Notes: generated by a model not told the origin, from the letters alone. Counted from the stretch's first letter, positions 23,701 to 35,335 are shown. The stretch: 64,000 bases of DNA from Rhododendron vialii (GCF_030253575.1 NC_080559.1:7902501-7966500), one strand, 5' to 3'. A program made the numbers and translations.

Positions 23701-26432
23701 AAAATTGGAAAAGAAAGTTCCAATTGGTGTTCCATTGTTTATTCAGACATCAAGGTGTAGAGGATCGCGTTTAATCAGGGCAATCCCAACTCTTCACTAC
23801 ATCTCTATCCTTCTCCCTGTCTGGACACGTGTGTAAGCATATGTTCCGGGTATTTTTGAAGTACTGGTTATTAGGTAATCCTCTATTTTGATGATTATGA
23901 TCTCTTCGTTGCTGCGTAAAACAAGAAGAGACTTGAGTAAAGGAGAATTCTAATTTTGGGGCGCTAGGGTTTTGATTTGTTGGATTTGGATGATTGTTGA
24001 AAGAGCTGACAAGAGGAAGAGTGGAGCAAAAATTCCGAACATGTGAATGTAGACCTCGAGAAGTGGAAAGGGCTGCATGAAGCATGGAAAAAGACGTGTT
24101 AACCTTTTGGTGGTGTTTTTGTTCTTGTATGACAAATTGTAGTTAGGTTATGAGGCATAGCTATGATGTTGGGGTACCTACTAAGTACTGACTAAGTTGC
24201 TGTTTGATTGGATATCAAAATGGAATTATGCAATTAAGTGCTGTATCCGGTTCTGTCTTTTAGCAGTCCTATCCCTAAGTTATCTTGCTTGTTTTTCTGT
24301 TTTAGTTTAAAGTTTCGTGTTAGGCCAGGCATGGTTTAGGGCCTTTAGGCAATGTTGTTGTCTGTATACTGCATCAAGCTATCTTATAAAGCTTAACTTT
24401 TTTTTTTTGATAAGTAAATAATTATATTAGAAACAAGGCATTAAGGGAATGCCGCCTGTATACAAAAAGAGGCCACAAGGCAAAAAGGCCCTATACTCTT
24501 CCACGCAAAAGGAAAAGCTCAAACCAATCTAAGAATTGGTCAAGAGAAGCATTACAAGCCCTCTTGTTCCAACTATACAAGCTATCCACCAAAAAACTCT
24601 TGATGCAACGATTTTTCAACCCCTTGGAAGCATCTAAAATTTCTTTCTCGCCATATGATCCACATCAAACAAAGAGGGATCAAATTCCAAACCCGCTGAC
24701 TTTAGAATCGTATTTAGGCCTAGTGACCCTGTGAAATGACTCTACAGCCTTGTAGTGGTTAAAATGACTGAATGAGCAAACATACCAATAAATGCTTCAC
24801 AAGGTCTAGCCTAACGGAAACATTTAGTGTTAAGCAAAATGCCATTTGGGAGGCTACGTAATAGCGTAAGAGAGAGACTTTGATCTACTAGTTGTTTGCT
24901 AAGTGCAAACTTTTTGAAATTCTCTTGCAGCATTTTAGTTTTGAAAATAAGCTTTCTAGAACTTTTTTTCCCCAAAACATAAAGATGTCTGTAGAATGCT
25001 GATATAAAAATGGTATAATTGTTACGAAAAGATGGGGGAGCTTTCTAGAGCTAAACAACCACCCTCGTTCAATATCAAAAGGGATTGTATGAGTGTTTAA
25101 CTTGGGCTAACTCCATTTTGTCATTCTAACAACATATTAATCTTATTCTAAAAACATTTTGGCCGGTATGACTGGTGCGGTACGTGATTGACAACACTGA
25201 TCTCGTGGGTACAACAATAACAGACCTAGAGTCGGTTTGAGTTTCTATTGTTTGTGAGAATAAAGTTGAGGAACCTTACTGAACCAAAAAAGAGAAAACT
25301 TGATTCTTGAATCTAGTTGAGCAAATTCAGTTGCATTTGGGTGGAGATGCAATAAAAAAGCTCTGCTAAAGGCTTTAGACTTTTACCCATTTCAGAAACA
25401 GAAGACCTGGCCTTAATTCACGCAACATAGGGGCTTCAAAGATGCTTTTATTGGAGCAAGCCTCAAATTGTGTGGAAGGAGTCTTACTTGTTGTAAGGTG
25501 GAGTCCCGATTGAAGAAAGTGACTAGGAGCTAAGTTATTCTTCCCACAATTCCTTCAAAATATATACAGGTCTTTGGATGCTCTGATTTTTGAAGCTTCA
25601 ATTTCTTAGTTCAGAGAAAAGTTGAACGTTTTCTTTTTCCCTTCAGAAAGCAACTCCTCCGAAAAAAGACCATCTTTGTGATGGTGCATATAAGTTTGTA
25701 CTCTTTTGTTTAAGGAGTCAAAGAGTATCCGTGTTCTTTGATTTTCTTGTTGTAAATTGAAGCCTGACTTAAAAAGACCTTTGTAATCTGTATGCTTATA
25801 GGTAGATCAGTGGTTTTCACAGCTAGTCGTAGTACGATTTGCGGTCAAGTGATTCTGTAAAAGTACTTGTTATATGTGGTGCACAGTGCACTTCTAATCT
25901 CTTGTAATTCATTGTGGATTTTCCAGGATTCTACTGGTGGGTACATGGTTGCATTTGCTGGTCAAAAATATGCTGCCATATCTTCACCTGCATTTGTTGC
26001 AAACAGTACATACACTGTAACCAGCTTTACTCTTGTAAGGATTGATGTTACACTTGCAATTTTTTACTTGAACTTATCCTCTGTTTGATATATTTGACAT
26101 AATTTTTGTTGTGAATGCAGGTTCTTACATTCCAGAAGGGTAGGCTGCAAAACTTGTATTGGAAGAGAGACGGCTGTGCTTCATGCTCGGGCAACTCTAG
26201 CTTTGTGTGCTTGAATAACCAGGATTGTGCAATCAAAACAAACAGCTGTAAGAACCAAGGGGGTTCTGTGGATTGCAGCCTCGGGATACAACTGGCATTC
26301 TCCGGCACTGATAAGCATGAGGGTGTTTTCAACTCCTGGTATGAAGTGAGTAACCTTCGCCAGTACTCCCTCTATGGCCTCTATTCGAATCTCAAGGATT
26401 CTCTAACTAATCAGTATAACAGCTTCTTCTGA
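20745..26432 (+). CDS. Secreted plant protein, Expp1-like, three exons
   Basis: Exons 20745-21056, 25927-26034 and 26121-26432 (TGA) join in phase 0 with GT-AG introns to give 243 residues. Residues 1-27 or so form a signal peptide (basic ASTLR, then a Leu/Ala-rich core). The mature part has paired Cys (YSPCSD, LSPCDRR, CASCSG, CLNNQDC, CKNQGGSVDC), suggesting disulfides and secretion. The last exon has LGIQLAFSGTDKHEGVFNSWYEV, conserved in the small plant family annotated as Expp1 in Arabidopsis; its function is not known to me. The true start is the ATG at 20745; an in-frame upstream TTG is not a start. The first intron (4.9 kb) holds a partial exon duplicate, a hAT MITE and a LINE end. Confidence 0.88.
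21187..21883. other. First part of the Expp1-like gene's intron 1
   Basis: No gene is supported. Short open frames exist (21273-21557 minus, 21377-21634 plus, 21540-21851 plus) but they overlap in different frames and resemble no family I recognise. Confidence 0.4.
21884..22360 (+). repeat. Partial duplicate of exon 1 end and intron start, interrupted
   Basis: The sequence around 21890-21985 (CAACACCACCACCGGCTTCA) repeats the end of exon 1 and the intron start (21020-21090). The piece at 22285-22345 (GAACTGATGTTGGATCTTC) repeats 21130-21185. Between them lies unrelated DNA beginning CCCGTGCTATGCACGG, a palindromic motif often seen at plant transposon ends, so an insertion seems to have split the duplicate. 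The duplicate is not usable as an exon. Confidence 0.7.
23167..23527. mobile_element. 361-bp hAT MITE with exact 8-bp target duplication
   Basis: The left end CAGTGGCGGAGCTAG and the right end, reverse-complemented, CAATGACGCAGCTATGG are inverted copies. GAGGTGTC stands on both sides (23159-23166 and 23528-23535). The interior is AT-rich and non-coding. It lies in intron 1 of the Expp1-like gene. Confidence 0.92.
24398..24720 (-). mobile_element. 5'-truncated LINE 3' end
   Basis: On the minus strand the sequence reads into IPLCLMWIIWRERN, and after a frameshift SFLVDSLYSWNKRACNASL, the typical last residues of plant LINE ORF2, then a short 3' UTR and a poly(A) (the T run at 24398-24408). The body of the element is absent, as usual for truncated LINE insertions. 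It lies antisense in intron 1 of the Expp1-like gene. Confidence 0.8.
24721..25926. other. Rest of intron 1
   Basis: No gene or well-bounded repeat was recognised between the LINE end and exon 2 of the Expp1-like gene. Confidence 0.5.
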
Positions 26433-26769
26433 TGAGTTTCAAGTGGTAATGTAGATTTCACTGTACCGTCGTTCCTATCCTCCTGATTTTTGTTTCGGTT
26501 GTTCTATCTTCATGTATTTCTTTCCATGTTATATTGTTACCGTTAATGTCTTCCTTGCTCAAAGAACTGCTACAGCATCTCCTTCCGGACCGTCCAAATT
26601 TGTGTAAATTTTTACCGTCTTGCGGGCTGTGTGATTATTTAAGAGAGGTTATTGGATGACCATTTTCTCAGTATGAATTTTTGGGCATATCTCTTCCTTG
26701 CATGGGCTCGATTAACAGAGTCTAGATGATATTAACTTGCTTGACGGTGGCGAAATTAGAGACAGTTGC

Positions 26770-27020
26770 TCTTTTTTTTTTTTCCGGTGCAACAGAAATG
26801 ATTAGATTAAATCATAAATAAGTAGAGAGTGATTTCAGACATAGCAAAGGAGTTCAGCAAATAAGTGAACAAAGATAAAAACAGAGGGCTAGTCTCTGTA
26901 TCTGCCAACTCCCATGGCTTCCTCGATAATGAAGTGTCAAACTGAAGGAGGCCCTCAGTAACTACCAGGGCTTCTTCTTGTTCGGCCCCCAACCTGGCTA
27001 GGTTGTCTGCACTTTGGTTT
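26770..27020 (-). mobile_element. LINE RNase H-like tail fragment
   Basis: Minus-strand translation gives QSADNLARLGAEQEEALVV and continues about 60 residues to a stop, like the C-terminal end of the RNase H-like domain of plant LINEs. A T run at 26770-26783 is the poly(A). The element is heavily 5'-truncated. It follows the Expp1-like gene's 3' UTR. Confidence 0.65.
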
Positions 27021-27813
27021 ATCTAGAATCCGCCCTTCGAGGATGTTCGGCAAGGGAACCTTCAGATGACAGTTGCTCTTATGTGAGTGTAAAATGGGCG
27101 TGGTTGTAGAATGATTATCATATGCATTCTGTGTAGCCTAAGCCTTTTATCTAGGTGGATAGCTCGTGCCCAAATTCGCGGGTTTGACTGATTGGAGGGC
27201 GAGTATCATGTCCACAAATTTAAAAGGTCAAAATACCTTAACTTTTTGGTAGCCAACGATTGGCTGTCATCGTGTTGTAATTGATATTCTCCCCGTTGTA
27301 TACTCATCTCGTTACATAGAAATTAAAATTTAAGAGTAAATGCTTTCGATTTTTTAAAATTCTCGTAGAAAGTTAAAGATTTCAATTAGTTTTCTAATGA
27401 AGCTAAAATAATTTATAAAATCCAAACATTTTTTTTTATTAAATTGCTTGTGTTGTAAAATATTTATATCTAATATAGGATTTTCTGTTAGCATAAATGA
27501 GTTCACAAAAATCTTAACCGTTTATTAAAGTAACCAAACAGTCGACAAGAATATTAATGGAGAACAGAATTAGAAAAGTCTGTGGGGTAGTCAAGGCACG
27601 TGAAACGTACTCTCTTTAGAAACAATACACCCCCTTTTGCCCCGGATTGAATACAACGACCTTTAAGTCCGTTTCTGTACACTGAGGCAAAATTCACGAA
27701 CTGAAAATTTGCTCGAGGCTCAAAATACTTGTGCAAATGCTAAGTACTGCTTTCTTCTCTCTAGTAAAATCTCCATACGTGCATACATCTTTGCCTCCTA
27801 TGTGGTATGGCTG
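27021..27813. other. Intergenic, nothing recognised
   Basis: AT-rich sequence. The minus-strand frame at 27554-27736 has no recognisable domain. Confidence 0.5.
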
Positions 27814-27821
27814 ATATTAAA

Positions 27822-28145
27822 GGGCGCTGCTATTCGCAGCCCTCTATTTACTCCCATAGCCCGTTAAAAATTTCCAATTATACTCGACAGTTAGTTATCG
27901 AAATTGAGATATATTTTCAGCGTCCAATTACCGAAATATAATATTTTTTTCAACAGATGTTTATCGAAAATGCATGTTCGGCAGTTGTTTACCGAAAGTT
28001 GAACATATTTTCGACATGTAGTTACCGAAATATAATCTTGTTTTCAACAGCAATTTACCGAAATGTTATTTATGATTTTCAACAATCATTTACCGAAATT
28101 TAGTGGGCTACGGGAGTAAATAGAGGGCTGCGAATAGCGGCGCCC
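27822..28145 (+). mobile_element. 324-bp MITE with seven ACCGAAA subrepeats (copy 1)
   Basis: Left end GGGCGCTGCTATTCGCAG; right end reverse-complemented GGGCGCCGCTATTCGCAG. ATATTAAA flanks both sides exactly (27814-27821, 28146-28153), an 8-bp duplication. Inside, the word ACCGAAA or ATCGAAA recurs seven times at 28-35 bp spacing, usually after TTTTCAACA..TTT. A second copy of the same length, inverted, lies at 33107-33430. No coding capacity. Confidence 0.93.
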
Positions 28146-28182
28146 ATATTAAATATCAGAATGGGTGAGCATGCCAATTATT

Positions 28183-28679
28183 AAGGGAAAATTATAGTTA
28201 CCCCCCTCTAACTAACCCTTGCGTACACTTACCCCTCTCCAATTTTTTTTGTGGCACTTAACCCCCTCAAACTAACTGAAATTCAAACGGTCATAACTTC
28301 AAACGGTCATAACTTCTTCGTCCAAAATCAAAAATATGCAAATTATATATCGATTTCGAGGTCTTGAAGTCAGCTTTCTAATAACACCAAAATCACATCA
28401 TGATTCAAAGCACACAGAAAGTTATGATCAAAAGAGTAAGGGTTGGTAGACAGAAAGACCGTTTTGATCATAACTTTTTGTGTGCTTTGAATCGTGATGT
28501 GATTTTGGTGTATTAGAAAGCTGACTTCAAGACCTCGAAATCGATATATAATTTGCATATTTTTGATTTTGGACGAAGAAGTTATGACCGTTTGAAGTTA
28601 TGACAGTTTGAATTTCAGTTAGTTTGAGAGGGTTAAGTGCCAAAAAAAAAGTTAGAGGGGGTAACTATAATTTGCCCTT
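28183..28679. mobile_element. 497-bp long-stem foldback element
   Basis: Nearly the whole element is one inverted repeat. The left arm starts AAGGGAAAATTATAGTTACC and the right arm ends with its complement. The inner arms pair from both sides (CAAATTATATATCGATTTCG, AGTCAGCTTTCTAATA, AAAGTTATGATCAAAA) around a loop at about 28437-28460. Arms are about 230 bp with few mismatches, plus an internal duplication of AACGGTCATAACTTC on the left. Transcription would give a long hairpin RNA. No clear target duplication. Confidence 0.9.
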
Positions 28680-29735
28680 TCAATGGCTTTGGTGAAAGGA
28701 TCTGTGAATGCAATCTAATAAGGAGTTGAATTCGACTCAGATAAACAAAAAGCATCCAATGTGAAATACTCCGTAGAAAATGTTACAGAATTTAATGCAT
28801 GAGACAAAATCCCAAACGGAATCAAACAGTTAAATGTCAAATTTATATACATACTAGTGTTAGGCGACGTGCATTTGCACTCTGTCGCATGCTCGTTCTC
28901 GGCGATTACTTGAAAAACTTGTGTCACGTTTTGCTCGTAACATTGACCTTTATGATTAACCACTGCACATCTATGGCTAAAATTAGCCTAAAAGTAGTAA
29001 TTTTTAAGTCACAGTTTACCGTTGAACCAAAGAAGAGCAGCAATGCAACGAGTTCAGTGGTTGCTTCAGCGACCACCACCACGGCCGGTGAAGCAACCAC
29101 CACCACGGCTGGTGGGGTGTGAGTTCAGTGGTTGCTTAAGCGACCACCACCATGGCCCGTGGGCCTTGGCCAGCTTCAGAGTGAAGATTCGAAAATTGCT
29201 TTTCGGGTGGCTTCCTTTCCTTCCACAAGTTCTGATGCATATTGTGGAATGGCGGGATGGAGAACTCAAAGCAGGAGAAGACGATCAGCCGATCTCAATA
29301 TCGTATCGTCTACAGTTTCCTGTTATCATACTATAGTGGGATTTCAAAGAAATGGGCTTCATTTTTTAAGCTTCTCATTACCCGCAGGAGTCCCACTCCC
29401 ACTGCCGTTAGCACCTTTTTTTATTTTATCTGTATTTCACTGGGTTACCTTTCCCACTTGGTCCTTTTTCTCAAAAAAAAAAAAAAAGTCAAATGAATTT
29501 GGATGCACTTTTTTTTTTTTGATCCACGAAAGAGTGGGAAGAGGCAACTAGCGTAGCAATCCCCTTTGGGCGCGGCCATAGGGGCTCCCGACCCGCTGTG
29601 GAATGTCCGGGAGGAAAAAACAGGGATCCTGACAAAAGGGGGAAGTGGAACTTGACTTGAAGTGTACGGTTTTGGCTGACATTTAACTAAATCGTGAAGT
29701 AGCAGTATTTGATGTACAAACATATGAACCAAAAA
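28680..29735. other. Intergenic; short GC-rich direct repeat
   Basis: No gene is supported. At 29048-29085 and 29120-29158 the sequence GTTCAGTGGTTGCTT and AGCGACCACCACCA occurs twice, with a third CAACCACCACCACGG between them. Overlapping open frames here are by-products of this repeat. The remainder contains A and T runs at 29474-29488 and 29510-29521. Confidence 0.4.
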
Positions 29736-32700
29736 CTAAACAAAAAAGGTAGATGAGTTGATTTGGGCACTCCGGTTAACAATTTGGGGAGTGACTTCTC
29801 GTAGACGCTGCAAATATGACAAGTCTTCAGTGTCATATCGAGAAGTCCACCACACCTTTCCAGCCTACATCCAAAAATTAGAAGTTCATGGCACAGATGT
29901 ACGTATATTGGAAGAAGAGAAAAAACTGGAGAAATGAAAAAGAAAACACTTTGCACCGACTATTTGTACCAGAAAATCTAAGCCGGACAGGATAGGTTCC
30001 AAAGAGTCCAAAGCCATGTCAAGGTCTGAATGGCTGTTAATAAGAGGCAACTCCTGTCTCCCACAAGCTGTAATTAGAAATGTCACCTGGAATTACAGAG
30101 AAGCAGGACTGTGAAAGCACTTCTGATCTCAAATTCAAAACTAGTACAGAATAAAACAACCAAAAAGTACAGAAAAAAAAATGCATTAAATAAGTTTTTA
30201 GATAAAGAAAAAACTTACAATGAGATTTTTCTTATCACATGTAGGTCCAGTACATCTAGTTCCTTCCCCGCAAGTATCTCGGCAAAGGGACTTAATTTCT
30301 TCCATTGCTCGCGATATGCATTATCCAGAGATTTCCTCGAATTAAGGGACCCCCACATAGTGTTTACCTAAAAGGAGAGAATGTGAAGCATTACAACAAA
30401 ATGTAGTTCTTGACTTATTTGACTATTGACAACCCAAGTTGCCTTCCCAATTTTTACTTTACATTTTAACGTTTCAAATCCATAAAAATTTCCACTTTTT
30501 ATATGCTCTGCAGTCATATATATTTGTTCCTATTTTTGTAAACCCCATGCATTGCACAGGTGACTCTTAGCGTTTGATTACAATGTTTCTCAAATCTCAA
30601 TATAGCCAATAATTCTGAGAACTTACTCCACTTATGCCAAGGATATACATTTAAAGGGTAACAACAAAAAATAGCTTTCCACTAATATCTACAGCCTTGC
30701 AGGTTTTCCAAACCATTTTGAAGAGTTTTCAAGGAGTGAAGAAGGAAGCGTCGTTTTGGATTCCCATACAACATTTACAAAGTGTTACCTGCAATATTGT
30801 GACTGATTCACACAACAGCATCCGTTGCGATTTTGTTTGAGTTATTTTGGGGGACATGCAAATGGTAAATGGCATGGGGTAATGCTACATGCCAAATAAA
30901 AACACATGAATCAAACAAAGTAGTTACAAGATTCTTTAGTCAAAACGCGTCGCTGAAGTGACCACAAACTTGAAGTTATATCATCATCAAAACAATTTCC
31001 TAGGCAATAGAAATTATACCAAGATAGCATAAAAAGACATAGGATGAGAGAAGAAAGGAGAGAGGAAAAGGAATTTTACTTACATTCGAGTAGGCAGCGA
31101 AACAAGAACCTTGATAATGGTGTATGCAAGTAATCGTGTCTACAATCAAAGGATATAACTACTACTCAGGGAAAAATCTGAAACTTATCAATTCTTATAA
31201 GTGCACCAAAATACCACACAGAAATACCACACAGAACCTGATACTCTCCGTCACATGTTCGTGAATATTGACTGCAAGTAAATAATTTTCAAAAAACATA
31301 TGATACGGAAGATGGTAAGTTAAGTAACTTACCCAAAAAAAAGGAAGCAAGTGAGAACAGTTAAAGTTATAAAAAGCAACTTCTCAATCAAAACAAAAAA
31401 AAGTTCGAAGAAACACAAACCTGATAATGACAAATTTAAGCCACAATTAGTATGTGATTTCGTAGAGGGAAGGAAAAACTAAGGGACTATGAAGTCCATG
31501 GCCCCAGTCCATGTGAGGAATATAGCGGTGAAATAATTTCAAGAATTTGATTAAATAGTTCTCTCAATTAGTTCTACACATGATGGTCCCCTACTAATTT
31601 CATTCTTCTTCCTTTTCAGCATTCTTTCTTTGTCTTGTATTTCAAATAACTCCATTCACTGAAGATTGAAGAAATACGTGTGGCGAGGTGCTCTCTTCTC
31701 AAAACTAGTGGATTAGTACTTTCTCAATCATCTCCTCTCTCACAAAAACTATCAATGCCACCGACGATGCTGTGGGATGAGTTTTTGAAAAATTTTGTAG
31801 GGTTAAGAGTGAAGAGAAAAATGAGGATAATAATTAGAAGTATAGGTAATGATTAGAGAGAGATAGATAGAGAAATGAGAATAATGATTGAAAATAAGGA
31901 TGAGTAATAATTGAAAGTAGGCATAATGAGTGTTTTATGAGTTGAGATTTTTTTTTAAAACGCTATCCAAACACGGCATAAGTGTTGGCTTTCACTGGTC
32001 TATCTTTTAAGTTCATATTTCAATCTTATTTTGTTTTGAAATTCAAAAGAAAAACGTTGGGTAAAGCTATATAGCCTATATGCCCTTCGTGGACGCAAAT
32101 CCCAATGGATAGAAGATGTAGAGAAAATACTTAAAAAGCCAAGGAAATGCTCTTTGTGAAACTTTCCGCCTGGAAGAGAGAATCCTGCCAGTGATCTTGT
32201 ATCAATCAAGTCGAGATCTCGTTGGATTTTGTCAGTATCACGATCGAAAGCAACCTACAATCCAATATATTATGGTCATCATGTAATCAAAGCAAAGAGA
32301 TATGTGTGTGTAAATTGTTGTCAACTTGTCACGTATTTTAGATACCTAAAAAGCCTACCCCATCCATTACTACTACTAGAGGCCGAACGAAATTTTGTAC
32401 AATCAAACTCAATCAATCAATCAAAAAGAAGTAGAGATACATTTATCTACTGTTGCAAATTATCTATGCACTGTTGCCTTGGAATTCTTCCTCCCGGACC
32501 TCCCTTCTACATCCAAAAAAACTACAGTTCTCTCTCTAAATCTAACTTCTTTTTTTGGGTCTTTCTTCTTTCTCTCATCATTCCTCACCATCCATCCGAA
32601 GGGGGCTGGTGGTTGATCGGGAAAAGAATAGAGGCATGCAGGGAGTTAAAATAAGCCAGCTGGAGCACGGGATTTAATAATCACCTGAAGCAGGAGCACA

Positions 32701-33029
32701 GAATGTTTCAAGAGGGAGGTAAGTGGTGAGAGGATCCACGGCACCAAAATCGGCACAGAAATGAAAAAAAGGATGCGAGGTATGGAAAGAGAAGCCTCCG
32801 AAGCCGGTTCAAGCCGCTGATCCAACGACGATGAAGAAGAACAATCAGGCGACGGCGACGATGAAGAAGAACAATCAGGAGACGGCGACGACGGCGAAGA
32901 ACTTGGTTCGAAGTGATCCACTGATTAACCGATTTTCCGAATAAGTTCCGAACATCTTTTGAAATCTGCGTTGCACCATTCTAGCATCCCCTTCAATACG
33001 GCCTCAGATATCGTCGTCTCTTGCGCCAT
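29736..33029 (-). CDS. Unrecognised multi-exon gene, probably damaged in exon 1
   Basis: Proposed exons in transcript order: 33029-32695, 32254 to about 32131 or 32163, 30367-30239, 30086-29970, 29864-29736 (stop TAG). Exon starts are preceded by AG and most read in phase 0. Exon 1 starts MAQETTISEAVLKGMLEWC, has Ser/Pro repeats and then a hydrophobic segment (RILFFISVPILVPWIL). Later exons give DRDTDKIQRDLDLIDTRSLAG, REQWKKLSPFAEILAGKEL, CGRQELPLINSHSDLDMAL and KVWWTSRYDTEDLSYLQRL, which look like real protein. An in-frame TAA after RKIG in exon 1 stands where the paralogous copy has CAA. So either this is a pseudogene, or translation starts after the stop (M at 32921). I do not recognise the family. 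Middle exon boundaries are uncertain and exons may be missing. Confidence 0.45.
31767..31978. mobile_element. AT-rich MITE-like block (GAGAAAAATGAG family)
   Basis: The interior (AGAGAAAAATGAGGATAATAATT, TAATGATTGAAAATAAGG in part) matches the block at 20054-20250 and that at 50003-50218. The right end, reverse-complemented, reads ATGCCGTGTTTGGATAGCG. It would lie in an intron of the minus-strand gene. Confidence 0.4.
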
Positions 33030-33680
33030 TGTTGATTTCGTGAATGGATGAATGAAAACTTCGCGGAACTTTTCCCCTGCTACAAGCAGCCGCGTATAAT
33101 AAGAAAAGGTGTCGCTATTCGCAGCCTTTTATTTTCTCCCGTAACCCACTACATTTCGGTAAATGGTTGTTGAAAATCATAAAAAACATTTCGGTAAATT
33201 GCTATTGAAAACAAGATTATATTTCGGTAACTACATGTCGAAAATATGTTCAACTTTCGGTAAACAACTGCCGAACATGCATTTTCGATAAACATCTGTT
33301 GAAAAAAATATTATATTTCGATAATTGGATGCTGAAAATATATCTCAATTTCGGTAACTAACTATCGAGTATAATTAAAATTTTTTAATGGGTTATGGGA
33401 GTAAATAGAAGACTGCGAATAACAGCGCCTTAAGAAACCCCTAGGCGGGGAAACTATTTACACATTCCTCAATATGGGGTTAATTACACTTCAACACCCT
33501 GTTCTTTTACAAGTTAGTAGTAATTAGTAACCGTTAACTTTCAGGACTACTTAAAAAATCCCATAAACCGTGAAACCTGTTTGAACCGAACTGATCTATA
33601 AGTTCTGGATTGTGACCATGAAGCAATGGTCTGGATGCGGATTCAAAAATTAAAAACTCGTGACTCGCGATTCTCCTAAG
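32440..33680. repeat. Inverted duplication, arm A
   Basis: Arm A matches the reverse complement of 38630-39725. It includes exon 1 of the unrecognised minus-strand gene with its donor site and intron start, the 5' flank (TTTTCCCCTG, CAGCCGC), and beyond the MITE the CCTCAATATGGGGTTAATTA and TTCAAAAATTAAAAA sequences. Similarity is clear but not perfect, so the duplication is not recent. Confidence 0.8.
33107..33430 (-). mobile_element. 324-bp MITE with ACCGAAA subrepeats (copy 2)
   Basis: Same family and exact length as 27822-28145, in inverse orientation. Ends AGGTGTCGCTATTCGCAG and, reverse-complemented, AGGCGCTGTTATTCGCAG. TAAGAAA flanks both sides (33100-33106, 33431-33437). The paralogous arm B near 39150 has a single TAAGAAA and no element, so the empty site is seen directly. 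Confidence 0.92.
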
Positions 33681-34671
33681 CATCTGCCTCTAAAAGAAAA
33701 ACCTAGGCTGCGATTATGTTTTTTTTTTTTTATATGTAGTCCTCAAGAATCAAGATGGGGTTAATTACACTTTAACCCCCTGAACTTGTACAAGTTAATA
33801 CCTGGTAACTTTGTCCAGATGCTCACTTTTTCTTACGATGTGAATCATATGATATGGTATGACATAGACAGAAGATTAAAAATCACTTTTTTTGTCAGAT
33901 AGATAGGATGTTAATGATCTCCTTCATTGGATTCCTTAATTGAATTTTGTTTTATTTTTTTGACAAAAGAGAGAAGCTGTATTGATATAAGTCCAAAGAC
34001 AGTTACAAAATGGAATTCATTTAGACAAAGGAATGAGTTGAGCCAAGATGGCTTCCATTTTGCCAAAATATATTCAACAAATGTGCCCCTGGATTTTAAA
34101 GACTTGTGCCTGGTGTTCGGGGTATTTTGGACTTTCCGTTATCATTTTTATACTTTTGCGCAACTACTGAATTAATTGCCCTAATCTCACTTTACATGTT
34201 TTCCAGTTGAGTCCCTTTTTGGTGTGTTTTCCAGTTGAGTCACTTTACATGGATTAGAGAGGGTAAAATAGTTTGAAATGAAAGTTGGATTTGTTTAGAC
34301 ATGGATTTGTTTGGGACAAGGGAATTCAAAGCAGCAAGACTTGAGCCCGAGCGTATCGCCTGGTAGGGGATATGTTCCCTTTGTCAAGTTTTTGAAATTT
34401 TTTATTGCCGTTTCAAAAAAAAAAAAAAAAACCACCCGGTATGGGTTAGCCTTTTTGCTCAACTTGTTAAATTGATGTTGGATTAGTCACAGTTTTACTT
34501 TTGTCATGGTGTGCACTCGAGAAGAAGAAATAGATACATTAGTCAGTGGAAATAATATTCTTCCATGTTTTTTGTTTGTGGTTATTGTAGTTTCCATTCT
34601 GGAGATTTTCTTTGTAGTTAGGCAGTCATATATACTAGTTACTTTAGAATAATAAGCTTCACTGTGATTGG
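33681..34671. other. Intergenic; partial repeat of the preceding arm
   Basis: At 33700-33815 AAAACCTAGGCTG and GGGGTTAATTACACTTTAACC repeat sequence already present around 33440-33500, so arm A contains a small internal tandem copy. No gene was seen. A poly(A) run at 34416-34431 follows AT-rich DNA and may be another retroelement tail. Confidence 0.5.
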
Positions 34672-35030
34672 GGGGGTTTTTTTTTTTTTTTTTCCCGCAA
34701 ATGAAATTTATTCATATTTCAAAAAAAGAAACAAAGATTAAACGGATCATCAAGGGTACAACGAAAAACATCACCCATGACCCAAAAAAAGCAAGATGCC
34801 AACCAAACAACAAGGACCAAAGGAAAAAATGCCAGCCCTAACACCTCAAAACCTTGTATCCAACCAAAAAACGCCTAAAACTATAGAGAAAGTCGATCCA
34901 AACTGAAGCAAAGCAGCAGAAAACCAAAACTGGAAATCCCCAAACTTGCAACACCAAATGTCCATAAGACAAAAGGAAAGCCAAAAAAAAAAGAGACCGA
35001 ACACAAAACCAACCTCTCTAGACCTCGGAG
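34672..35030 (-). mobile_element. Retroelement 3' tail (antisense poly(A))
   Basis: A T run at about 34678-34694 followed by AATGAAATTTATTCATATTTC and A-rich DNA (on the + strand) reads, in reverse, as the non-coding 3' end and poly(A) of a LINE-type element. No coding part was recognised. Confidence 0.5.
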
Positions 35031-35335
35031 AAAACCAAAGATTGAACTTAAATGATTGAAATAAACTAGGATTGAGTTAAGTATATTAAGTATAGACTTC
35101 AAATGATTAAACACTGCATGTAATAAAACCAAAGTAATTGCAGTATTTGGTTCAAACATTGCATCCAAAAAGATAAAGAAAAGAGAGAGAATCAAACAAT
35201 GTGTTACTCTGTTGATTCCTAATTCCAACTTCACCCAAACATAGGAATCTTAGAATTCAGGAATACACGTTCTCATTCTCTCCTGAGATACCTGCCATTC
35301 AAACATGACTAAGGGATTAACTGTGAGGGAATAAA

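Noticed and set aside
30700..30800. Additional exon of the minus-strand gene (FVNVVWESKTTLPSSLLENS on the minus strand)
   Set aside because: The peptide looks plausible, but a stop lies directly after the only nearby acceptor in that frame, so it was not included.
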